Shown here: piece after piece, positions 1-8,888 of the stretch
How positions within the stretch are numbered: position 1 is the stretch's first letter
How the letters are laid out: each line of letters begins with the position of its first letter
Assembly (NCBI RefSeq): GCF_045920555.1
Contig: NZ_CP174509.1
Location: 3,596,001-3,660,000, forward strand
Length of the DNA stretch: 64,000 nucleotides
Reading direction: 5' to 3'
DNA from: Pseudalkalibacillus sp045920555
GTDB lineage: Bacteria > Bacillota > Bacilli > Bacillales > Fictibacillaceae
Translations under genes and position numbers: made by a program
Notes under the pieces: generated by a model
What the model saw: only the letters and a program-made list of their open reading frames with translations
Databases searched by the model: none
What the model was told of the DNA's origin: nothing

Positions 1-531
1 ATATGGTCTGCCTAGCTGTTTCGCTACTCTTCGTGCAACTGCTTTTTGGTTCAGGGCATGGAAAATACTTTTTCTTTGTATTTCTGGCACACCTGAGACT
101 CTAGCAAGCGGAGCCAATTCATCAACGACTACGGGATCGACAATATAAGAAGGGATATTCAGACCGCGAGCGATCTCGTGAGCGATGATCCCGCCTAAAT
201 TCGAAGCATGTTCTCCTGAATAACCATTTCGAAGGTCCTCGAGCATCAAATCATTCACATTATATGTGCCACCTTCAATCGGACGGAGGAGACCTCCACG
301 TCCTACGACAGCGCTTAACTTTGAGACATTGATCCCTTCATGGTCCAATGTTTCAAGAATGACGTTTTTGCGGAATTCATATTGATCGATGATATGTTCG
401 AATTCATTTATTATTTCGCTATCATGGCGAATGGTTTTCTCGAACACAGAATGTTCATCATCAAATATTCCGATTTTTGTAGATGTTGATCCTGGATTGA
501 TTACAAGTAATCGATATTCTCTTTGTTGCAA
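1..531 (-). CDS. buk: Butyrate kinase, N-terminal part (cut by window edge)
   Basis: Buk makes acyl phosphates and ATP interconvert in branched-chain amino acid/butyryl-CoA catabolism, after Ptb has exchanged CoA for phosphate. The visible 177 residues carry the acetokinase-family N-terminal phosphate loop LLVINPGSTSTKIG and the downstream VVGRGGLLRP and EHASNLGG segments. I choose the TTG at 531 because GGAGGG lies 7 nt upstream; the in-frame ATG at 546 overlaps that Shine-Dalgarno and has none of its own. It is the third gene of ptb-ldh-buk, separated from ldh by an unusual 375-bp gap containing a repeat. The C-terminal half lies beyond position 1, where lpdV and bkdA/B genes are expected. 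Confidence 0.92.
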   Translation of the reverse strand, partial: MQQREYRLLVINPGSTSTKIGIFDDEHSVFEKTIRHDSEIINEFEHIIDQYEFRKNVILETLDHEGINVSKLSAVVGRGGLLRPIEGGTYNVNDLMLEDLRNGYSGEHASNLGGIIAHEIARGLNIPSYIVDPVVVDELAPLARVSGVPEIQRKSIFHALNQKAVARRVAKQLGRPY

Positions 532-603
532 AACGGAACCCTCCATTGATGATTCTAAAAACGATTTTTTTAAAATGAGGCCCAGTTATTCTTAATTGTT
601 GAT

Positions 604-886
604 TTTTGCGAAATTCCCTCCCTTTCCGCGGGCAGAAGAAAAGCGGAAGCGACCGGCTTAGTTACGTAGGTCACTGGAAAACTGACGAGGAGGCTCGAAC
701 CAAACAAAGTTCGGTTCTGCGTGGGCTCACACATAAGATGTAAAATCAGTGTGTTGCCGCCTAGGAAGATTGAAGTGATCCAAGTGACTGGTCGCTGAGC
801 TGGACATCACTTCTGCATTCAAACTGCAGGTTCTCGTCCGGCTTCCCGCAGGCGTGTCGCAAATATCGCTTAAAGATATTTTCTCT
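604..886. repeat. Bacillaceae intergenic repeat, copy A
   Basis: The ldh-buk gap holds a GC-richer block that starts with CGAAATTCCCTCCCTTTCC and ends with CCCGCAGGCGTGTCGC followed by a TTTTCTCTAAA-like tail. The same beginning and end recur at 31637-31855, and the CCCGCAGGAGT...TCGC end recurs inverted near 7200. No reading frame in it is supported. Such blocks are common, mostly unannotated, in Bacillaceae intergenic DNA. Here it sits inside an operon, so it is probably transcribed. Confidence 0.7.
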
Positions 887-921
887 AAAAAATCAACATT
901 AAAATTTAACAAAGCTAAAAA

Positions 922-2025
922 TTATTGACCGATACGTTGGGATAAAATATGTCTGCTATTCAATAAGAATTGACTTCTTGAATTCTTGTTACGTTCGATA
1001 CGTTCTTCTGCAAGACGGTCTGCAGCCATATACGTAGGGATGTTATCCCGCATGGATATTTCAAATACACTTGCAATGTTGTCATAGATTGTTTCGACCT
1101 TTTTCATTGCACGTTCACGGTTATATCCGTATAACTCATCGGCCACGTTGATGACACCACCAGCGTTGATCACGTAATCTGGTGCATAGGCAATGCCCAT
1201 TTCATGAACCCTATCTCCATGTTTCGTTTCTTTCAGTTGGTTGTTTGCTGCACCGGCAATAACTTTCGCTTTCAATTGTGGAATTGTGTCATCGTTGACT
1301 GTCGCTCCAAGTGCGCATGGTGCATAGATATCACATTCAACAGAATAGATGTCGTCTGTATCCACAGCTTTTGCTCCGAAATCATCTACTGCACGCTGCA
1401 CAGCTTCCTTATGGATATCTGTAACGATAAGTTGAGCACCTTCTTCATGCAGATGCTTACAAAGGTTATAAGCCACATTACCTACCCCTTGCACAGCAAC
1501 TACTTTCCCTTCGAGGGAATCTGTACCGAATGCTTCTTTAGTTGCTGCCTTCATTCCTCTGTAAACTCCATATGCTGTTATCGGAGACGGGTTACCTGAG
1601 GAACCGAATGCAGGTGATACCCCGGTTACGAATTCTGTTTCTTGACGGATGAGATCCATGTCTGCAACAGTGGTTCCAACGTCCTCAGCAGTTATGTAAC
1701 GTCCGTTCAAGCCTTGGATATAACGACCAAACGCGCGGAACATTTCTTCGTTTTTATCTGTTCGAGGATCACCGATAATGACTGTTTTTCCTCCGCCAAG
1801 GTTCAATCCTGCTGCCGCATTTTTATATGTCATACCTTTTGCAAGTCGAAGAGCATCTTCAATCGCTGCATCCTCCGTTTCGTATGTCCACATTCTTGTA
1901 CCACCAAGTGCAGGCCCCAGCGTCGTATCATGGATACAGATGATCGCCTTTAAACCAGATTGTTTATCCTGGCAAATCACCAATTGTTCGTAATCATAAG
2001 TCTCCATATACTTGAAAATTTCCAT
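922..2025 (-). CDS. ldh: Leucine (branched-chain amino acid) dehydrogenase
   Basis: NAD-dependent oxidative deamination of leucine, valine and isoleucine to 2-oxo acids, feeding the branched-chain keto acid dehydrogenase and supplying branched fatty acid primers. The protein is full length (367 aa) and follows the Glu/Leu dehydrogenase plan: GPALGGTRMW, catalytic-lysine segment NLGGGKTVIIGDPR, then the Rossmann motif VQGVGNVAYNL and the C-terminal NAGGVINVADE. The ATG at 2025 is preferred because AGGAGG lies 9 nt upstream; the ATG at 2031 would be only 3 nt from it. Named bcd/yqiT in B. subtilis; same place in the bkd gene order, after ptb. Confidence 0.96.
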   Translation of the reverse strand: MEIFKYMETYDYEQLVICQDKQSGLKAIICIHDTTLGPALGGTRMWTYETEDAAIEDALRLAKGMTYKNAAAGLNLGGGKTVIIGDPRTDKNEEMFRAFGRYIQGLNGRYITAEDVGTTVADMDLIRQETEFVTGVSPAFGSSGNPSPITAYGVYRGMKAATKEAFGTDSLEGKVVAVQGVGNVAYNLCKHLHEEGAQLIVTDIHKEAVQRAVDDFGAKAVDTDDIYSVECDIYAPCALGATVNDDTIPQLKAKVIAGAANNQLKETKHGDRVHEMGIAYAPDYVINAGGVINVADELYGYNRERAMKKVETIYDNIASVFEISMRDNIPTYMAADRLAEERIERNKNSRSQFLLNSRHILSQRIGQ

Positions 2026-2096
2026 GTTCATCTTCCTCCTTGAAATCTTATCTTTTTTTTGACGGACCGTAACCGCCTGTGTGAAGGTAAAAATCT

Positions 2097-2990
2097 CTAT
2101 ACGGCACGTACAGCAAGGGCGATCGAATACAACTTACTCTCTGCCGTATCAGCTCGGGATGTCAATACAATCGGAGCTTTTGCTCCAGCAATGACTGCAC
2201 CGACTTTAGCGCGGGCAAAGTATATCAATGATTTATATAGCGCATTTCCAGTCTCGATATTAGGAACTAGGAGGATATCTGCCTGTCCAGCCACTTCCCC
2301 TCCGATACCTTTATGTTCAGCAGCTTCCTTAGAAACTGCATTATCGAGAGCAAGCGGGCCATCAACAACACAATTCTTAATTTGCCCCCTGTTATTCATT
2401 TGACTAAGAGCTGCTGCATCAAGAGTGGCTTCCATCGATGGATTGACGACCTCTACTGCAGTGATCGGTGCAACCTTTGGGGTTTCCACGCCTATCCTGA
2501 CCGCCACGTCAACAGCATTTTGGACGATTTCTGCTTTTTTCTGTAAATCTGGTGCAATATTCATAGCGGCATCTGTAACGAATACCAAGCGGTCATAACC
2601 TGTCACTTCAAAAGCTGCGACATGTGAAAGTACTTTCCCAGTTCTTAGTCCGTACTCTTTATTCAGAACTGCCTTAAGAATACGAGCAGTTGGAACCATA
2701 CCCTTCATCAACACATCCGCTTCGCCACTGCTCACAGCTTGAACCGCCTTCGCCGCAGCTTCATCTGGATGACTGCATGGAATCACCTTAAGATGCTCAA
2801 ATACATCTAACCCTAAGGTTTGAAGGAGAGACATCGTCTTGTCTTCATCACCAAATAATCGAAAAGAAGCGATTTGTTTATCTAACGCCATTTTGACTGC
2901 TTCGATAACCTCTTTATCTTCTGCAGCGGCTACCGCAACAACTTTATTTGGCAAATGGGTTGCTTCTTCAATGAGTTTTTCTAAATGCAT
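2097..2990 (-). CDS. ptb: Phosphate butyryltransferase
   Basis: Converts butyryl-, isobutyryl- or isovaleryl-CoA to the acyl phosphate, which Buk uses to make ATP. The 297-aa product matches the phosphate acetyl/butyryl transferase family over its length: VLMKGMVPTARILKAVL, VFVTDAAMNIAPDL and the nucleotide-facing C-terminal ADILLVPNIETGNALYKSL. First gene behind the sigma-54 promoter at 3043-3058 and next to the activator bkdR, which is exactly the B. subtilis bkd arrangement. Expression is expected to be induced by isoleucine/valine through BkdR. Confidence 0.96.
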   Translation of the reverse strand: MHLEKLIEEATHLPNKVVAVAAAEDKEVIEAVKMALDKQIASFRLFGDEDKTMSLLQTLGLDVFEHLKVIPCSHPDEAAAKAVQAVSSGEADVLMKGMVPTARILKAVLNKEYGLRTGKVLSHVAAFEVTGYDRLVFVTDAAMNIAPDLQKKAEIVQNAVDVAVRIGVETPKVAPITAVEVVNPSMEATLDAAALSQMNNRGQIKNCVVDGPLALDNAVSKEAAEHKGIGGEVAGQADILLVPNIETGNALYKSLIYFARAKVGAVIAGAKAPIVLTSRADTAESKLYSIALAVRAV

Positions 2991-3042
2991 GACCTGAGTT
3001 CAACCCTTTCTAAAACATAATCTTTTTCCATCGTCTAACTTG

Positions 3043-3058
3043 TGCAAGATTCATGCCA
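3043..3058 (-). promoter_or_regulatory. Sigma-54 (-24/-12) promoter of ptb-ldh-buk
   Basis: On the minus strand TGGCATGAATCTTGCA fits the SigL/sigma-54 consensus TGGCAC-N5-TTGCA with correct GG-GC spacing, about 50 bp before the ptb start. The adjacent gene bkdR encodes a sigma-54-dependent activator with a GAFSGA loop, so promoter and activator agree. Confidence 0.85.
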
Positions 3059-3146
3059 ACTTTTCATCCCTTGGTATGATAACGTTTCCAGAAATATTAC
3101 TGTGCAAGTTTTTTCAATGTATGAAAAATATTGCGTGCCAATTTAT

Positions 3147-5198
3147 TCAATATTGTATATTGTACTTATCAATTTTGTAATAGAGATTTCGTAAAGACAC
3201 ATCCAATCTTTTAGCAGTCTTTGTCTTATTACCGTTACATTCCTTAAGCGTTTTCTGAATCAACCCTTTTTCAAACTGTTCAACTTGCTCTTGTAACGGT
3301 TGGTCACTGGCATGTGTAGTTTGTAGTTCTGATCTAGGTTGTACTCTAGTATCCAATGAAGGTATTGATGTGACGCCAATCCAAGATTCATGGAACGAGA
3401 GATGAATGATTGCTCTCCCTAAGATATTCTCTAACTCACGGACGTTTCCGGGCCAGTGGTAATTACAAAGGTACTCGATCCCCTCCTGTGTAATCCCTTC
3501 AATGTTCCTCCCATAATCTTGGTTCAATTTCCTTATCAGATGCTCACACAGTTTGCCGATATCTTCTTTGCGTTCCCTTAAAGGAGGAATGAAGATCGGA
3601 AGCCGATTGATCCGATAATATAAATCTTCCCGAAAAGAACCCTCGATTATTCTTTTTTCAAGGTTTACATTTGTAGCAGCGATCACTCGCACCTTTATAG
3701 GGATGGATTTGGTGCCACCCACTCGAATGATTTCATTTTCCTGGAGTACTCGCAAAAGCTTAGCCTGAGTATCACTTGATAACTCTCCAATTTCATCCAG
3801 GAAAATACTTCCGCCGTTAGCTTCTTCAAAAAGCCCTCTTTTACCGCCCTTTTTCGCTCCCGAAAATGCACCTTCCTCATAGCCGAACAGTTCACTTTCA
3901 AGCAACGATTCAGAAATGGCCGCACAATTCACTCTTACGAACTTGTTGTATTTCAAGTTGCTTCCGTTATGGATAGCATGAGCGAACAATTCTTTGCCGG
4001 TTCCAGATTCTCCTCTCAAAAGCACAGTTGCTGGGGTGGAAGCTCCCAATTTTGCCTGATCAATCGCAAATTTCATTTCACTTGAATCTCCGATAATATC
4101 TGAAAATGTATATTTCGCTTCCAGTGTACGTATGATTTGCCGGGCTCTTTGCAACTCTGCTGTCAATGACTGGATTTCAGAAATGTCATGAATGACGCCG
4201 ACACTCCCTTTCAATTTGCCATCAACTATGACCGGCGCAACATTCACCACTACATCCCTGCGTTTAGGTCCGACCTTAAGACGGACACCACGGACAGGTT
4301 TACGGGTCCTCAAAACTCTCATATGCATACTTTCTCCCTCGGAAATATCAGTAGTGGCCGGTTTTCCGTAAATATCTTCGGATTTCAGACCGGTCAATCG
4401 CGTATAAGCTGGATTGACCATAAGACCTTTTCCTTCTTCATCAACTACCGATATCGCTTCTTGTGAGGAATGTATGATTGCTTCGAGCATTGTCTGCACA
4501 CTCTTCAAGCTTGTCACTTCTTCTGCCATTTCGACTACTTCGGTGATATCTTTGAAAACAGCAAAAGCTCCAATGATATTTCCATGGTCGTCAATCATCG
4601 GGGTACGAGTCGTGATGATTTTTCTGCCATTACTTAGTACTTGCTCTTTATTTACTTCTGTTTTACCGTTGTCGAGGATCCGAGGCAATTCACTATTAGG
4701 AATGACTTCTGTAATTTCTTTACCTATTACTTCTGCGTCTTCGAGGCCCGTCATGATCTCAGCACTTTTATTCATGATGATGATCCTGCGGTTATAATCT
4801 ATGGCGATAACACCGTCATGCGATGAACTTAATACGAGATCCTGTTGTCTCGATTGCCTTGATAGTTGATTGATGAGGTTTTCTTGTTCTTCAATCAAGT
4901 TAGATACCAGAATTGCAACTGAGGGAGGGATGATCACCCATTGGCGATCTTTTATTTCTCTTAAGGAAGTGAAGGTTTCTTCATCTCCTGTCGTTTCAAT
5001 GACAACATCTACCGGTTGGTCTATGTATTTTTTCCAACTCGTCCCTGTAACAATATTCTTTTCTTGTGCTAAGTGGATGCCGGGAGCATCGTGGTCTGGA
5101 TCAATGACAGCCATCAAGTTCAGCGCATGGGACTTTACGATGATCTTGACGAGTGCAATCCCTACCTTGCCAGCACCAATGATAATTACGTTTTTCAT
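3147..5198 (-). CDS. bkdR: Sigma-54-dependent activator of the bkd operon
   Basis: Enhancer-binding activator (683 aa) for the branched-chain catabolic operon. Domain order: N-terminal Rossmann-like segment (VIIIGAGKVGIALV, residues 4-17), two PAS-type sensor regions (roughly 125-230 and 240-350), the AAA+ domain with Walker A GESGTGKE, the sigma-54 contact loop GAFSGA (usual GAFTGA with T to S) and Walker B-like IFLDEIGEL, then a Fis-type helix-turn-helix at the end (NKTKTAKRLDVSLRNLYYKI). It lies directly upstream of ptb in the same orientation, with the -24/-12 promoter in the intervening 156 bp. The N-terminal nucleotide-binding fold suggests ligand sensing, but the ligand is not evident. 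Confidence 0.94.
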   Translation of the reverse strand: MKNVIIIGAGKVGIALVKIIVKSHALNLMAVIDPDHDAPGIHLAQEKNIVTGTSWKKYIDQPVDVVIETTGDEETFTSLREIKDRQWVIIPPSVAILVSNLIEEQENLINQLSRQSRQQDLVLSSSHDGVIAIDYNRRIIIMNKSAEIMTGLEDAEVIGKEITEVIPNSELPRILDNGKTEVNKEQVLSNGRKIITTRTPMIDDHGNIIGAFAVFKDITEVVEMAEEVTSLKSVQTMLEAIIHSSQEAISVVDEEGKGLMVNPAYTRLTGLKSEDIYGKPATTDISEGESMHMRVLRTRKPVRGVRLKVGPKRRDVVVNVAPVIVDGKLKGSVGVIHDISEIQSLTAELQRARQIIRTLEAKYTFSDIIGDSSEMKFAIDQAKLGASTPATVLLRGESGTGKELFAHAIHNGSNLKYNKFVRVNCAAISESLLESELFGYEEGAFSGAKKGGKRGLFEEANGGSIFLDEIGELSSDTQAKLLRVLQENEIIRVGGTKSIPIKVRVIAATNVNLEKRIIEGSFREDLYYRINRLPIFIPPLRERKEDIGKLCEHLIRKLNQDYGRNIEGITQEGIEYLCNYHWPGNVRELENILGRAIIHLSFHESWIGVTSIPSLDTRVQPRSELQTTHASDQPLQEQVEQFEKGLIQKTLKECNGNKTKTAKRLDVSLRNLYYKIDKYNIQY

Positions 5199-5334
5199 TT
5201 TATCTACACCTATTTTTTACCATGCAATTTTTTTCACACTTTCATTTTACCTTTAGTTTTACACATTCGCAAACACATATAGACAGGGAACGATAAAATC
5301 GGTACAATGAGTGCGACAGAAAAGGATGATTAAC

Positions 5335-5580
5335 ATGACAAGAATTATCGCACTTTTGATATTATTGATACCTGGGATTGCCGGAGTAGTCGGGATAAAA
5401 TTAATACGCGATTCCTTGTTCGGGATCGTACATCCGATTTTCCCGAATTTCATCATTGAATTGATCGCCGGAATACTAATGTTCCTGATCGGCTTCGGAT
5501 TTGTAGGGGGATTTATTTTTTATAGAGATAGGAAAAGAAACAAAGTCCAACAAAGATTCCGGACCAGAAGGAGGAATTAA
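5335..5580 (+). CDS. yqzF: YqzF-like small membrane protein (DUF2627)
   Basis: An 81-aa protein with two hydrophobic stretches (about residues 3-21 and 31-57) and a basic tail ending RTRRRN. It matches the YqzF/DUF2627 family in length, in the MTRIIALLILLIPG start and in its place beside bkdR. Function unknown; likely an integral membrane protein. ATG 5335 is preferred over an upstream in-frame ATG because AAAGGA lies 8 nt before it. Transcribed divergently from bkdR. Confidence 0.75.
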   Translation: MTRIIALLILLIPGIAGVVGIKLIRDSLFGIVHPIFPNFIIELIAGILMFLIGFGFVGGFIFYRDRKRNKVQQRFRTRRRN

Positions 5581-5581
5581 A

Positions 5582-5788
5582 ATGGAACAGTTCAGTGTAG
5601 CTTTTTTCGAAGAAAACTTCAAAACATACGCAGAACAGAATGAAGATGTATTTTCCAAACAACAAGCAATGAACAGTTATTATGTATCCATGGTGTCGAC
5701 AATCATCAACGACAACATCAACAAAAATTCCGAGCTTGTTAAACGTATTCGAAACTTGAATGCTGCTTATCAAAATTGTCGATCTTAA
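5582..5788 (+). CDS. Small hypothetical protein after yqzF
   Basis: A 68-aa soluble, Asn/Glu-rich protein that I do not recognise. It starts one base after the yqzF stop, and its Shine-Dalgarno (AAGGAGG) overlaps the end of yqzF, so the two are translationally coupled. No membrane segment or known motif; it looks mostly helical. A strong stem-loop follows at 5817-5855. Its position in a compact unit with a good ribosome-binding site supports a real gene. Confidence 0.6.
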   Translation: MEQFSVAFFEENFKTYAEQNEDVFSKQQAMNSYYVSMVSTIINDNINKNSELVKRIRNLNAAYQNCRS

Positions 5789-5814
5789 GTTATCTCATTT
5801 TAAAAATGTACAAT

Positions 5815-5857
5815 AAAAAGACACCACTTATTGAATCCTAATAAATGGTGTCTTTAT
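5815..5857. terminator. Bidirectional terminator between the yqzF unit and spo0A
   Basis: Ten-bp stem AAAGACACCA/TGGTGTCTTT with A- and T-rich flanks, between convergent genes. Confidence 0.85.
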
Positions 5858-5945
5858 TAACTTATTAATGCAGTTTTCCTTTTATTTATGCCCATGGAGT
5901 AACAAGGATGAATCAGTCCTTCGGTACTCCAGTTTACCTACCCCT

Positions 5946-6740
5946 TCAGCCAGCCTTATGTTCAATACGTAATTTGTCAGCCACCATTGCAATGAATTCG
6001 CTGTTTGTCGGTTTCGCCTTCGACATACTCACCGTGTATCCGAAGAGATTGGAAATCGAATCAATGTTCCCTCGGCTCCAAGCAACCTCAATAGCATGGC
6101 GGATTGCACGTTCAACACGTGAAGCAGTTGTATTGAATTTTTTTGCGATATCAGGATAAAGGACTTTTGTAATCGAGCCGAGAAGTTCAATGTCGTTATA
6201 CACCATTGTGATTGCTTCACGGAGGTACATATATCCTTTGATATGTGCAGGAACCCCGATTTCATGGATTATGCTCGTTATGCTCGCATCAAGATTTTTC
6301 GGCTTATACTCTTTCGAAAAAGATCGAGAAGTTGTAGCAGAAGAATTCTTGACAAAGGACTTTTTCGATCCACTGATCTGACGGATCTGGTTCGTCAGGT
6401 TTTCCATATCAAATGGCTTCAAAATAAAATAGGAAGCTCCAAGTTCAACAGCTTTGGTCGTTACATCTTCTTGTCCAAAGGCGGTCAACATGATGACGTT
6501 CGGTTTTGTGCTCAAATTCAAGTCATGCATATTTTCAAGAACGGCCAGGCCATCTAAGTGAGGCATAATGATATCAAGCACCAATACATCAGGCATTTCC
6601 TCTTCCAATAACTCCAGACATTCTTTTCCGTTATAAGCAACACCTACCACTTCCATGTCTTCCTGGGCTGAAATATATTCATCAAGAAGACCTACAAGTT
6701 CCCTATTATCATCGGCTAAACACACTTTAATTTTTTGCAA
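5946..6740 (-). CDS. spo0A: Sporulation master regulator Spo0A
   Basis: Response regulator at the end of the sporulation phosphorelay. The 264-aa protein has the receiver domain with acidic pocket DD near residues 10-11, phospho-acceptor Asp in VLVLDIIMPHLDG (about residue 56), the K of ILKPFDM, and the C-terminal Spo0A effector domain (IHEIGVPAHIKGYMYLREAI ... ASRVERAIRHAIEVAWSRG). The start is TTG, preceded by GAGGAGGA with about 7 nt spacing; spo0A commonly uses a non-ATG start. It follows spoIVB as in all bacilli, but the gap upstream is unusually long (709 bp). Confidence 0.98.
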   Translation of the reverse strand: MQKIKVCLADDNRELVGLLDEYISAQEDMEVVGVAYNGKECLELLEEEMPDVLVLDIIMPHLDGLAVLENMHDLNLSTKPNVIMLTAFGQEDVTTKAVELGASYFILKPFDMENLTNQIRQISGSKKSFVKNSSATTSRSFSKEYKPKNLDASITSIIHEIGVPAHIKGYMYLREAITMVYNDIELLGSITKVLYPDIAKKFNTTASRVERAIRHAIEVAWSRGNIDSISNLFGYTVSMSKAKPTNSEFIAMVADKLRIEHKAG

Positions 6741-7433
6741 CGCTGTTCCTCCTCATAACTAAATCATTTTTCATGATTTTCTCTTTCAAAGTCTTATGTA
6801 TGATTTCCACACACAAATCACATTTCCTTTAATAATTTTAAATTTTTATCGAAAAATATTCTATACTTAACCATACTTTATTTTCCTTTAATTTTCGACC
6901 TAATATGGCATTTGACACATCATATTTTAGTGTTCTTTGTCGAATTTTCTTTATTTTATTATATCAGATGCCGTTGATTATTCCGAGAAAAAGTTAAAAA
7001 CCTCAGTATTAGTCACTTTTTTCTCTCGAAATATTCATGAGAAATATACGTTATTACTAATGCAAAAAACGGCGGTTTTCAATATCTCCAATCATATTTT
7101 ACTTTATTTTGTCATAGGAATAACTTTTTTGTACAAAGCTGTTTCTAAAAGTTTGTTGCTAACTGAATGCTGATAAGAAGAAGAATAAAGACCACAAGAA
7201 GTGGAAATATGCGAGACTCCTGCGGGAAAGCAAGCATAAGCGAGACCCCACAAGCGACTATATTCCAAATTGTAAAGAAAACTTGGCAAAACCAAGTTTC
7301 GGCGTAGGCTGAGCCTTGTGCGCTTATACTTAGTTTGTAAACTTTTCTGCTACGCCGAATAGTCATCCAGCTGAAAAGTTATACTTTCTTAATGTGCAAA
7401 AATATAATCTATACGAAAACAGCCTTGTACAAA
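6741..7433 (-). promoter_or_regulatory. Long spo0A upstream region with 0A-box-like sites
   Basis: The 690 bp between spo0A and spoIVB hold no supportable gene. The proximal half is very AT-rich. TTTGTCGAA at 6936-6944 is a full match to the Spo0A-binding 0A box; GGTCGAAAA (minus strand, around 6894-6901) and ATCGAAAA (around 6849-6856) are weaker versions. AGGAAAA and GAAT elements are present on the minus strand, but their spacing does not fit a sigma-H promoter well. The distal half contains a repeat (7190-7265) and otherwise nothing recognisable. Confidence 0.5.
7190..7265. repeat. Bacillaceae intergenic repeat, copy B (partial, inverted)
   Basis: TGCGAGACTCCTGCGGGA...AAGCGAGACCCC is the reverse complement of the distal end of the repeat at 31780-31830 (GGGGTCTCGC...TCCCGCAGGAGTGTCGC). 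The other end of the element is not recognisable here, so this copy is partial. It accounts for part of the long spoIVB-spo0A gap. Confidence 0.6.
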
Positions 7434-7461
7434 CAAAAAAAGGCGAGAATCAACTCGCCAC
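7434..7461 (-). terminator. Terminator of spoIVB
   Basis: GGCGAG/CTCGCC stem followed on the minus strand by a run of seven T. The stem overlaps the spoIVB stop codon. Confidence 0.85.
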
Positions 7462-8766
7462 TTTATCGCCATTTCTATTTTCTTCATAAATATTGATCCC
7501 GGCTTCTTGAAGCATCCATTCGATATGCACACCGTATCCTGAAGTCGGATCATTAACAAATACATGAGTCACTGCTCCGATTATTTTTCCATCCTGGATA
7601 ATTGGACTACCACTCATCCCCTGTACAATTCCACCAGTAGCATCTAATAACTCGGGATCTGTAATTTTGACCACCATTCCTTTTGTTGCTGGAAACTTTT
7701 GAGGAACTGAGCTTACGATTTCAACATCGTATTTCTTTACTTCCTCTCCCTTTACTACAGTCAAGATTTCAGCATGGCCTTCTTTTACTTCATGGGATAA
7801 CTTGATCGGCATTGCTTTATCCATAATACCATTACGTATCGGATCCTTCAGTTTGCCGAATATACCGTATTGCGTGTTTTTGTAGATTGAGCCGAGGATT
7901 CTTTCACCGTTGTTAAAGCGGGCCAGTTTCTCTCCAGGTCTTCCGTTTGTTCCTTTTTCAATCGAGGTGACCGTTGATTCGATAATCTGACCATCATTTA
8001 CGACGATCGGTTTTTTCGTATCCATATCTGAAATAACATGTCCTAGAGCCCCATATTTACCGCTTTCTGGATGATAAAACGTCATTGTACCCACCCCGGC
8101 GGCTGAATCACGAATATATAAGCCGATTCGATATGTTGCATCAGAGCCATCTTTCACTGGTGTCAATTTTTTATGGATCGTTTGCTTATCCCTTTTGATG
8201 GTGAGGTCAAGTGATTTACCGGTTTCTCCGCTTCTCTTTACGAAAGGGCCAACATCACTTAGTTTTTGAATGGATTTCCCATTGATTTCTGTAATCATGT
8301 CTCCTACCTGGATCCCAGCCTTTTCACCAGGTGAAACATCTCCATTTGAGGTGCCGACCAAATGATGTCCTACCACTAATACACCGACTGTATTCAATCG
8401 GACACCGATATTTTGACCACCAGGAATGATTTTGAATTCAGGAAGCACCTTTACATTCACTTTTTTGACAGGTATATTCGATACCTGCATTGTAACTTCA
8501 GTGTCTCCATCCTGGTTTGCCTCTATGGAAAAGGAGTGAGGGTTGTTTTCAACACTTCCAAGCGACGACAATATCGATTCATCCTGATCGGACGAATGAA
8601 CCGTAGCATTTGAATGTTTCTGATCTATTGTTAATCTCTCTCCCTGGAACACGGTTATATCAGTTGGGATACTGAGATAGTCCTGAATGGGCTTTATAAA
8701 ACCCAAGCTTATTAGGAATCCAAGGAGAAGAATGCCGACTATTTGTCTGATTTTGATTCTTTTCAT
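7450..8766 (-). CDS. spoIVB: SpoIVB peptidase, forespore signal for sigma-K activation
   Basis: Serine peptidase (family S55) made in the forespore and secreted into the intermembrane space, where it cleaves SpoIVFA to trigger pro-sigma-K processing. The 438-aa product has an N-terminal membrane anchor (about residues 8-26), a PDZ domain around residues 125-205 (VGHHLVGTSN ... GDMITEINGKSI) and the catalytic serine motif GMSGSPIIQDGKIIGAVTHV near the C-terminus. It lies between recN and spo0A as in B. subtilis. I could not identify a convincing sigma-F/G promoter in the 121 bp upstream. Confidence 0.97.
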   Translation of the reverse strand: MKRIKIRQIVGILLLGFLISLGFIKPIQDYLSIPTDITVFQGERLTIDQKHSNATVHSSDQDESILSSLGSVENNPHSFSIEANQDGDTEVTMQVSNIPVKKVNVKVLPEFKIIPGGQNIGVRLNTVGVLVVGHHLVGTSNGDVSPGEKAGIQVGDMITEINGKSIQKLSDVGPFVKRSGETGKSLDLTIKRDKQTIHKKLTPVKDGSDATYRIGLYIRDSAAGVGTMTFYHPESGKYGALGHVISDMDTKKPIVVNDGQIIESTVTSIEKGTNGRPGEKLARFNNGERILGSIYKNTQYGIFGKLKDPIRNGIMDKAMPIKLSHEVKEGHAEILTVVKGEEVKKYDVEIVSSVPQKFPATKGMVVKITDPELLDATGGIVQGMSGSPIIQDGKIIGAVTHVFVNDPTSGYGVHIEWMLQEAGINIYEENRNGDKVAS

Positions 8767-8856
8767 TCAGTCACTCTCCTCATTCCTTACCCTACAACTT
8801 TTTTAGTTGCATTTATAATTTGACCTTTAGAGAGTGTTTCTATAACCATTAGTTAT

Positions 8857-8888
8857 AAGAAAAAGCTACCCTTAAATGGATAGCTTTT
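8857..8888 (-). terminator. Terminator of recN
   Basis: Minus-strand AAAAGCTATCC/GGGTAGCTTTTT stem with a short T tract; it overlaps the recN stop codon. Confidence 0.75.

Noticed and set aside
6841..6910. Sigma-H promoter for spo0A
   Set aside because: AGGAAAA and GAAT are present on the minus strand, but about 22 bp apart instead of the ~18 expected.
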